From QFOX01 sp044237845 (GTDB lineage: Bacteria; Pseudomonadota; Alphaproteobacteria; Rickettsiales; UBA3002), in contig JBIIEL010000012.1 of the NCBI GenBank assembly GCA_044237845.1, positions 1 to 56,491 of the forward strand: a DNA stretch of 56,491 nt, read 5' to 3'. A program made the position numbers and the translations under genes. Positions 50,531-56,491 of the stretch are shown in pieces (position 1 is the first letter of the stretch; each line of letters opens with the position of its first letter). The notes beneath the pieces were generated by a model, which ran no database searches, was not told where the DNA came from, and saw only the letters and a list, made by a program, of their open reading frames with translations.

Positions 50531-51654
50531 AAAATCTGCCGCACGTCGTTGAAGAGTGACAGTGCCATGAGGCTGGCGATGAGCACCATGCCGAGGCGGT
50601 AGCTGTATTCCTGGAACTTCTTCGCCAGTGGCCGGCCGCTGAGGGCTTCGACGTAGTAGAAGGCCAGATGCCCGCCGTCGAGCATCGGGATGGGCAGCAG
50701 GTTCACAAAGCCGAGATTCACCGAAAGCAGCGCCACGAACCAGAGGATGGTTTTGAGCGTTTCGCTCATCGTTTCGCCCTGGCTGGTGACTTCGCCGGAG
50801 AGTTTGGCGATGCCGAGTGGGCCTTTAAGGTCTTGCGTGCCACGATCCCCCGTAATCATCTGTCCCAGCACCTTCACGGTGGTCACGCACATGCCGTAGG
50901 TGCGCTCTGTCGCGGCGGCGAGGGCGGTCGGCAGATCCACATTTTCATAAGTAAGTTTTTTGCTGCGAAGGCCGATGAGCGGGCGCTTCTGCGCGTTACC
51001 GAGGGCGTCTTTCTCCTCGAACTGGATGGGGGTGAGGGAGACGGTGAATTGCTTTGTTTTGCGCTCAACCAGTACTTCGACAGGCTTGCCGACATTAATC
51101 ATCAGCGTGTCGGAAATATCGCTAAAGCGGCGCATTTCCTTGCCGTCGATGGAGAGAATGCGATCGCCCGCCTTGAGCCCCGCATGGGCAGCCGGGGTTT
51201 TGGGCATAATTTCGCCGACGACCGGCTCGGTGGAATTCATGCCGACGGTAAAAATGAAATAGGTAAACACCGCAATCGCGAGCAGGAAGTTGAAAGCCGG
51301 GCCCGCCGCGACAATCAGCGCTTTCGCCCAGAGGGGTTTATAGTGGAACGCGACTTTTTTTTGCTCTGGTGTCATGTCGTCGAGCGCGGCATTGTCTGGC
51401 GTGCTGGCGGCGCCAGCATCCCCATACATTTTCACATAGCCGCCGAGTGGCCAGAGCGCCAGTTTCCAGCGCGTGCCGTGACGATCCGTGCGGCCGAGCA
51501 GCTCGCGGCCGAAGCCGATGGAGAAGATCTCCACCTTCACGCCGCAAAGGCGCGCGACGATGAAATGCCCGAATTCATGCACAAACACGATGATGCTGAT
51601 AACCAGCGCGAACGACCAGACATAATGCAGCAGATTCAGCGCAGACTCGATCAT
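50527..51654 (-). CDS. rseP: RIP metalloprotease RseP (MmpA)
   Basis: 375 aa, site-2-type intramembrane protease. The zinc motif is H26-E27-F-G-H30 (FVHEFGHFIVAR) in the first helix, one PDZ domain lies near the middle (about 125-210; SIDGKEMRRFSDI), and the third conserved block is NLLPIPMLDGGH. It cleaves membrane-anchored regulators (RseA in E. coli; PodJ by MmpA in Caulobacter). It overlaps the dxr stop by 4 nt. Confidence 0.95.
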   Translation of the reverse strand: MIESALNLLHYVWSFALVISIIVFVHEFGHFIVARLCGVKVEIFSIGFGRELLGRTDRHGTRWKLALWPLGGYVKMYGDAGAASTPDNAALDDMTPEQKKVAFHYKPLWAKALIVAAGPAFNFLLAIAVFTYFIFTVGMNSTEPVVGEIMPKTPAAHAGLKAGDRILSIDGKEMRRFSDISDTLMINVGKPVEVLVERKTKQFTVSLTPIQFEEKDALGNAQKRPLIGLRSKKLTYENVDLPTALAAATERTYGMCVTTVKVLGQMITGDRGTQDLKGPLGIAKLSGEVTSQGETMSETLKTILWFVALLSVNLGFVNLLPIPMLDGGHLAFYYVEALSGRPLAKKFQEYSYRLGMVLIASLMALSLFNDVRQIF

Positions 51655-52838
51655 AGCGATTCCTCAGTATGTTTTCGGGCAGTATGGTCGGCTTCCATCA
51701 CCTCGGCAAGCGAAGTGATCGCGGCGCCGGGTGTTTTCTCCACGATTTCGGCCACGAGTTGCGTAATGCGTGGGAAGGAAATCTTGCCTGCGAGAAACGC
51801 GGCGACGGCAACCTCATTCGCGGCGTTAAACGCAATCATCTGCGCTGCGCCTGCATCCATCACCGCGCGGGCGAGGGTGAGGGCAGGGAAGCGCGCGGCC
51901 TCCACCGGCAAAAATTCCAGCGTGCGCAGTGCCGCAAGGTCGAGTCGCGGGGTGGCGACCGCAATGCGCTCCGGCCAGCTCAGCGCATAAGCAATGGGAA
52001 TCGCCATGTCCGGCATGCCGAGCTGCGCGAGTACGGAGCCATCCGCATAATGCACCAGCGAGTGGACGATGGATTGCGGATGAATGAGCACATCGAGTTG
52101 TTGCTGCGGCATATTGAACAGGTAATGCGCCTCGATCAGCTCCAGCCCCTTATTCATCATCGTTGCGGAATCGACCGAAATCTTCGCGCCCATATCCCAG
52201 CGCGGATGCTTCACCGCTTCGGCGGGGGTGATGCTGCTCATACTATCCAGCGGGCGGGTGAGGAAGGGGCCGCCAGACGCGGTGAGGGTTATTTTCTCGA
52301 CCTCCGCACGCTGCTCCGTATTCAGCACCTGAAAAATCGCGTTATGTTCGGAATCGACCGGAAGTAGGGTAGTGCCATGTTTTACGCAGGCAGCGGTAAC
52401 AATCTCGCCTGCACAAACGAGGGATTCTTTATTGGCGAGCGCCACGCTGCGGCCTTGCTCTACCGCGCGCATGACGGGCATCAACCCCGCCGCGCCGACG
52501 ATGGCAGCAACGGTGATGTCGGCCTCGTGACTCGCGGCTTCTTCAACACCGGCTGCCCCCGCCAGCACGGTAATACCAAGCGGCGAAAGCGCTGCACGCA
52601 CTGAGGCAGCTTCGGCCTCATTGCCGATGGCAACCACGCTGGGGCGATGCTGCTTAGCCAGCGCAATCAGCTTCTCGGCATTGTTTTGAGCGGTGAGGGC
52701 GGTGATGGTAAATCGGTCGGGATGTTGGCTAATCACCCGCAGCGTGCTGTCGCCGATGGAGCCCGTCGCGCCGAGAATGCTGACGCGGCGCGATGCAGAT
52801 GCTGGTTGTGGCGTGTTTTTTTGCGCGGAGGCAGGCAT
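51651..52838 (-). CDS. dxr: 1-deoxy-D-xylulose 5-phosphate reductoisomerase
   Basis: 395 aa, second enzyme of the MEP isoprenoid pathway. NADPH motif ILGATGSIGDSTL near the start, ALANKESLVCAGEI, the metal-binding VDSEHNAIFQ, and the active-site loop around HPRWDMGAKISVDSATMMNKG shortened to HPRWDMGAKISVDSATM. I chose ATG 52838 (GGGGGCG upstream) over an in-frame start at 52898 inside cdsA. Confidence 0.96.
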   Translation of the reverse strand: MPASAQKNTPQPASASRRVSILGATGSIGDSTLRVISQHPDRFTITALTAQNNAEKLIALAKQHRPSVVAIGNEAEAASVRAALSPLGITVLAGAAGVEEAASHEADITVAAIVGAAGLMPVMRAVEQGRSVALANKESLVCAGEIVTAACVKHGTTLLPVDSEHNAIFQVLNTEQRAEVEKITLTASGGPFLTRPLDSMSSITPAEAVKHPRWDMGAKISVDSATMMNKGLELIEAHYLFNMPQQQLDVLIHPQSIVHSLVHYADGSVLAQLGMPDMAIPIAYALSWPERIAVATPRLDLAALRTLEFLPVEAARFPALTLARAVMDAGAAQMIAFNAANEVAVAAFLAGKISFPRITQLVAEIVEKTPGAAITSLAEVMEADHTARKHTEESL

Positions 52839-52839
52839 G

Positions 52840-53457
52840 TTACGCCCCCATGCTGAGTAAGACGCAGACAAGCAGGAAGCTGCAGGGCAGCAGCGCATCT
52901 ACGCGGTCGAACAAGCCGCCATGGCCGGGAATGAGGGTGCCGCTGTCCTTCACGCCCGCATGGCGTTTGAGTGAGGATTCAAACAAATCGCCGAGCAGGC
53001 CAACCACCGCGAATGCAGTGCCGAGCAGCAGCGCGGTTGGTAGCGCATAATGCGCCATTAAGGAAAGCACGAGGGCACTGGCAACAACGGCGCCCGCAAG
53101 CCCTTCCCATGATTTGCCGGGGCTGATGCGTGGGATGATTTTATGCTTCCCTAATTTTTTTCCGACGAGATAAGCAGCGATGTCTGCCCCCCACACCAGC
53201 GCAAATAAAAGCCAAATATGGGCGATGTCCTGCTGCCGCAGCCAGATGAGGGATGCCACGGCGCTCACGATATAAACTGCGCCAAACAGGAGGAATTTAG
53301 CGCCACGGGTGGCAGTCAGCGCACGCCATTCTTTCCATAAAATCCATCCGCCGAGGATACACATTAGCGCGAAGCTGATAGGGTCCCACCATGTAATAAA
53401 CAGCACCGCAGCGGCGAGGATGATGGCACTGATGCTACGTGTGGCGAGCTCACCCAT
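52840..53457 (-). CDS. cdsA: Phosphatidate cytidylyltransferase
   Basis: 205 aa, shorter than the usual roughly 270, as the short alphaproteobacterial forms are. Makes CDP-diacylglycerol for phospholipids. About six helices; the signature is complete: SSLKRHAGVKDSGTLIPGHG followed by GLFDRVDAL. The start overlaps the uppS end by 8 nt. Confidence 0.93.
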   Translation of the reverse strand: MGELATRSISAIILAAAVLFITWWDPISFALMCILGGWILWKEWRALTATRGAKFLLFGAVYIVSAVASLIWLRQQDIAHIWLLFALVWGADIAAYLVGKKLGKHKIIPRISPGKSWEGLAGAVVASALVLSLMAHYALPTALLLGTAFAVVGLLGDLFESSLKRHAGVKDSGTLIPGHGGLFDRVDALLPCSFLLVCVLLSMGA

Positions 53458-54214
53458 GACGGAGCTGCTCTTTTCTCAGGCCGAAGCGTCGCTCACGCTT
53501 GCTGTAGGCTTCAATCGCGCGGTCGAGATGTTCGAGCTTGTAATCCGGCCAGAGCACATCGTCGTAATAAAATTCCGCATAGGCTGATTGCCAGAGCAGA
53601 AAGTTGCTGAGTCGCTGCTCGCCCGCGGTGCGGATGATGAGATCTGGGTTCGGTAAATCGTGGGTGAAGAGGTTTTCTTCGATCATTGCTTCGGTAATCT
53701 GCTCCGGGGCAAGGGTGCCCTCGGCGATTTTCTGACCGAGAAGGTGCATCGCGCGGCGGATTTCCTGCCGTGCGCCGTAGGACACTGCCATGGTCACCGT
53801 GAGGCGCGTGTTGTTCTCCGTCATCTTTTCGACATCGGCGAGGTCGCGCTGAATATCATGGGCGAGGCTTGAGAGTTCGCCAATAAAACGCACACGGATA
53901 TTGTTTTCGTTGAGCAGCGGCGCCTCGCGCTTCATGTAATGGCGCAGCAGGTTCATGAGATCGTTCACCTCCTCCGCCGGGCGCTCCCAGTTCTCGATAG
54001 AGAACGCATAAAACGTGAGATGGGTAATGAACGGGCGCTCTTTACAGGCCTCGATGAGGTTACGAAACGCCTCGCCACCCTGACTATGCCCGCGCGCGGT
54101 GGAGATTTTACGTTCTGCCGCCCAGCGCCCATTGCCATCCATGATAATCGCCACATGCCCCGGCAAGGCTGCGCCTTGAGGCATGAGATTTGGTGATGTA
54201 GCGGGGCTACCCAT
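53450..54214 (-). CDS. uppS: Undecaprenyl diphosphate synthase
   Basis: 254 aa, cis-prenyltransferase making the C55 lipid carrier for cell-wall synthesis. The catalytic motif IIMDGNGRWA is at about 23-32, with HLTFYAFSIENWERP, and the C-terminal LIRTAGEQRLSNFLLWQSAY and DVLWPDY. Isoprenoid supply comes from Dxr in the same operon. ATG 54214 is the first start; the conserved part begins at residue 18. Confidence 0.96.
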   Translation of the reverse strand: MGSPATSPNLMPQGAALPGHVAIIMDGNGRWAAERKISTARGHSQGGEAFRNLIEACKERPFITHLTFYAFSIENWERPAEEVNDLMNLLRHYMKREAPLLNENNIRVRFIGELSSLAHDIQRDLADVEKMTENNTRLTVTMAVSYGARQEIRRAMHLLGQKIAEGTLAPEQITEAMIEENLFTHDLPNPDLIIRTAGEQRLSNFLLWQSAYAEFYYDDVLWPDYKLEHLDRAIEAYSKRERRFGLRKEQLRHG

Positions 54215-54225
54215 GATAAACCGCG

Positions 54226-54771
54226 TTAGACGCTGAGAATGTCTTTCTCTTTAACCGCTAGCATTTCGTCGATTTTCTTGACGAAATCGTCGGTCAGCTT
54301 CTGGATTTTATCGGACTGCGTGCGGTGTTCGTCTTCAGAAATTTGCTTGTCTTTTTCCTGTTTCTTTAGTTCGTCCATACCGTCGCGGCGCACGTTGCGC
54401 ACAGCTACTTTGCTGTTCTCGGCGTATTTATGCGCGATCTTCACCATCTCTTTGCGGCGGTCTTCTGAGGGAGCCGGAATCGGCACGCGAATTGTCTGGC
54501 CATCCACCGCCGGGTTGAGGTTGAGGTCAGATTCGCGAATGGCTTTTTCCACCGCTTTCACCATCGATTTATCCCACACCGAAACCGAGAGCAGGCGTGC
54601 TTCCGGGGCGGTGACGTTGCCGACCTGATTCAGCGGCAGCATGCTGCCGTATGCATCGACCTGCACATTGTCGAGCAGGTTGGTGCTCGCGCGGCCCGTG
54701 CGCAGGCCCGAGAATTCATGTTGCAGCGCCTTGAGTGCGCTTTCCATACGTTGGGTGAGGTTTGCTAGCAT
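54226..54771 (-). CDS. frr: Ribosome recycling factor
   Basis: 181 aa, near the usual 185. Features: the N-terminal helix MESALKALQHEFSGLRTGRAS shortened to ALKALQHEFSGLRTGRAS, then IRVPIPAPSEDRRKEMVKIA and VAVRNVRRDGMDELKKQEKD shortened to NVRRDGMDELKKQEKDK. With EF-G it splits the ribosome after termination. It lies 11 nt after pyrH. Confidence 0.97.
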   Translation of the reverse strand: MLANLTQRMESALKALQHEFSGLRTGRASTNLLDNVQVDAYGSMLPLNQVGNVTAPEARLLSVSVWDKSMVKAVEKAIRESDLNLNPAVDGQTIRVPIPAPSEDRRKEMVKIAHKYAENSKVAVRNVRRDGMDELKKQEKDKQISEDEHRTQSDKIQKLTDDFVKKIDEMLAVKEKDILSV

Positions 54772-54782
54772 ATCAATCTCCT

Positions 54783-55526
54783 TTAGTCTTTAATGACCGT
54801 GCACAGGCCTTCGCCGCTGATGACGCGGGCGAAATTGCCCGAATCATGGATGGAGAAGACAAGGATCGGAATTTGGTTTTCGCGCGCGAGGGAAATCGCC
54901 GCGGCATCCATCACTTTCAAGTCCTTCGAGAGGACATCGTGATAGGTCAGCGTGTCGTAGCGCGTGGCGGTTTTGTCTTTTTTCGGGTCGGCGTTATAGA
55001 CGCCATCCACCTGCGTGCCTTTCAGCAGCGCGTCGCAGCCCATTTCACTGGCGCGGAGTGCCGCGGTGGTATCCGTGGTAAAGTAGGGGCTGCCGATGCC
55101 ACCCGCGAAAATCACTACCAACCCTCGCTCTAGATGGCGGATGGCGCGTCGGCGAATATACGGCTCGCAAATCTGGTTCATTTCAATGGCACTCATCACG
55201 CGGGTTTCCGCCCCCATCTGGTCGAGAATATTCTGGATGGCCAGTGCGTTAAGAATGGTCGCCAGCATGCCCATATAATCGGCGCTCGAACGTTCCATGC
55301 CCTGCGCAGCGCCGGAAATGCCGCGGAAAATATTCCCGCCGCCGACGACGACGCAGACTTCCACGCCCATATCCGCCACTTGCTTGATATCCGCCGCGAT
55401 GCGTTGAATGGTCGCCAAATCCTGCCCATAGCCCTTATCGCCCATCAGCGCTTCGCCGGAGACTTTAATCAGGACGCGGCGGTATTTGGCAGCAGTGGCA
55501 GGGCGGGGTTGCGGGCTAGCGGTCAT
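54783..55526 (-). CDS. pyrH: Uridylate kinase
   Basis: 247 aa from ATG 55526, which has GGAGCC upstream; an in-frame start at 55628 would add 34 residues not found in the family. Amino-acid-kinase fold: RVLIKVSGEALMG, VCVVVGGGNIFRG, FAGGIGSPYFTTDTTAALRA. Phosphorylates UMP to UDP. It is the first gene of the pyrH-frr-uppS-cdsA-dxr-rseP operon; tsf, often upstream, is not there. Confidence 0.96.
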   Translation of the reverse strand: MTASPQPRPATAAKYRRVLIKVSGEALMGDKGYGQDLATIQRIAADIKQVADMGVEVCVVVGGGNIFRGISGAAQGMERSSADYMGMLATILNALAIQNILDQMGAETRVMSAIEMNQICEPYIRRRAIRHLERGLVVIFAGGIGSPYFTTDTTAALRASEMGCDALLKGTQVDGVYNADPKKDKTATRYDTLTYHDVLSKDLKVMDAAAISLARENQIPILVFSIHDSGNFARVISGEGLCTVIKD

Positions 55527-55663
55527 AAAGGCTCCATGAATCGCCCATAGAACTAGCCTCAATCGCTGAAAGTACAAGGGAAATTTACAGATTTTTAACT
55601 CCCGCTTGAGGGAGAGTCGACGCGCCACTTAAGCGCGTCGGTGGGGGGCTATAACGATGAAAT

Positions 55664-55707
55664 CTTCACACAATTGTCACATTTCTCCCCGATTCAAATG
55701 CTATAAT
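55664..55707 (+). promoter_or_regulatory. Direct-repeat promoter of the rightmost gene
   Basis: CTTCAC (55664-55669), 5 nt, TGTCAC (55675-55680), then 21 nt to TATAAT (55702-55707), preceded by TGC (extended -10). The 21-nt gap is one 11-bp repeat longer than the 10 nt seen at the other copies, which keeps the same helical face. Confidence 0.45.
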
Positions 55708-55738
55708 CGTAGGCATAGGAGAATATCTAGGACACTGC

Positions 55739-56491
55739 ATGCCCGAAATGAACCCAGAGCTGAAAGCCGCCATCGACGTCGCAAAAGAGCTCGTGACGGT
55801 GGATAGCTATTACAACAAGACCGTGACGAAAGGCCTGTTTGGCCATGCGAAGGGCTATGTGGGCGGATCGCTTCTGGGCATGTTTACCGGCGCGCTGGCA
55901 GCGCTGACCTGTGCAGGGACTGCGGCACTTGCAGGTATTACTCTTCCCATTGGCTTGGGAGTCCTCATCCTCGGCTCGGTCAGTGTGGGTGCAGGGGCAG
56001 GTGGTATGGTCGGTTCACGAGTTGGGGCATCGGCTGGCGCGATATCCGCAGGGCTAGAAGAGCGTGAACGCCGAGATAAAGGCGAAAAGCTGGAGCAAGA
56101 AATCCTGAGCTCGCCTGAAAAGCAGCGTGAGGCCATTGAAGCCTACCGTAAAAATCCAGTGGTTGAAAAAAGAGGAACCATCGAGGAGCTAACCGCGACG
56201 CATAAAGGCGGTATAGCGAAATTATTTGATGTAAAAACGATGATTTTTGCTGGTGCATTATGTGCGGCTGTGGAAGCCGTTGTTTGCGCTGGTGCGTTTT
56301 TGATGATGGGTGGCATCGGTTGGGGCGCTTTGGTTGCAGCGGACGCGATGGAAGCAGCCGTGATTGGTGCAGGGCTTGGGGCAGCTTCTGGCGCATCATT
56401 TGGTATGGCCTATCCTGTGATATTTGGCACGTTGACGCAAAAAGCATCCGACATGCTCCGGGGTAATATGGTGCGTGGGAAGAGTGAGTTT
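55739..56491 (+). CDS. Gly/Ala-rich membrane protein, 3' end missing
   Basis: The frame from ATG 55739 stays open for 251 codons to the window edge. Two Gly/Ala-rich hydrophobic blocks (about 39-106 and 167-230) carry GxxxG-type spacing (VGAGAGGMVGSRVGASAGA), as in glycine-zipper membrane proteins; between them lies a charged helical loop (EERERRDKGEKLEQEI). No signal peptide; the N-terminus is soluble and helical. No family recognised. It is divergent from pyrH and has a TGC-TATAAT promoter. Confidence 0.75.
   Translation, partial: MPEMNPELKAAIDVAKELVTVDSYYNKTVTKGLFGHAKGYVGGSLLGMFTGALAALTCAGTAALAGITLPIGLGVLILGSVSVGAGAGGMVGSRVGASAGAISAGLEERERRDKGEKLEQEILSSPEKQREAIEAYRKNPVVEKRGTIEELTATHKGGIAKLFDVKTMIFAGALCAAVEAVVCAGAFLMMGGIGWGALVAADAMEAAVIGAGLGAASGASFGMAYPVIFGTLTQKASDMLRGNMVRGKSEF

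Noticed and set aside
50668..51990. Long open frame opposite rseP and dxr
   Set aside because: It crosses two well-supported genes on the other strand and has shadow-like composition.
55619..55639. GACGCGC/GCGCGTC hairpin as a terminator
   Set aside because: No T run follows on either strand, and it lies between divergent genes, so termination is unlikely.

Overview
The window is about 56.5 kb of an alphaproteobacterial chromosome with moderate GC and dense coding. The evidence is a GapR/DUF2312 gene, a transhydrogenase split into PntAA/PntAB/PntB, the gene orders rpmF-plsX-fabH-ihfA-merR, rnd-kdsD-lptC-lptA-lptB-rpoN-hpf and pyrH-frr-uppS-cdsA-dxr-rseP, and a HprK/EIIA/HPr module. I cannot name the genus. 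Several large proteins with no recognisable family suggest an uncultured or host-interacting/predatory lineage, but that is inference. I noticed no rRNA, tRNA, CRISPR, transposase or prophage genes.

Layout. 1-1,640: the 5' part of an unknown gene, a highly folded leader in front of a small secreted protein, and a non-coding stretch ending in a terminator. 1.7-6.4 kb: NDUFA9-like dehydrogenase, DUF1189 membrane protein, GST, fumarase C, DNA glycosylase. 6.5-9.6 kb: two large unknown proteins, one with an EF-hand. 9.6-17.6 kb: queH, an unknown gene, malic enzyme, mutS, and a protein with a deaminase-like zinc site. 17.7-21.3 kb: lipid/ribosome cluster rpmF-plsX-fabH-ihfA-merR, with heptanucleotide repeat arrays between genes. 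21.3-23.2 kb: a frameshifted YidB-like gene and two DUF805 genes. 23.3-34.4 kb: eno, an RNase D-like gene, LPS transport and Kdo genes, rpoN, a tandem pair of CpaF/TadA ATPases inserted before hpf, then hprK-EIIA-HPr. 34.4-35.8 kb: DnaA/CtrA-like sites, two folded RNA segments around a DUF465 gene, gapR and rpsU. 35.8-46.9 kb: a frameshifted unknown gene, the pnt operon with an extra membrane gene, purE-purK, pheS-pheT, rpmI-rplT and a Bax-inhibitor-like gene. 47-55.5 kb: unknown gene, ABC permease, argD-argF, and the rseP-to-pyrH operon. The window ends inside a Gly-rich membrane protein gene.

Most of the window is housekeeping. The unusual material is (a) a riboswitch-like leader at 691-873; (b) a common promoter layout, 11-bp-spaced direct repeats followed exactly 10 nt later by an extended -10, in front of five genes of unknown function, with a variant in front of a sixth, which looks like an OmpR/PhoB-type regulon of possible effectors; (c) a deaminase-like protein inside that set; (d) 7-bp tandem arrays beginning at stop codons; and (e) homopolymer frameshifts or tracts in three genes, which may be sequencing errors or real slippage.
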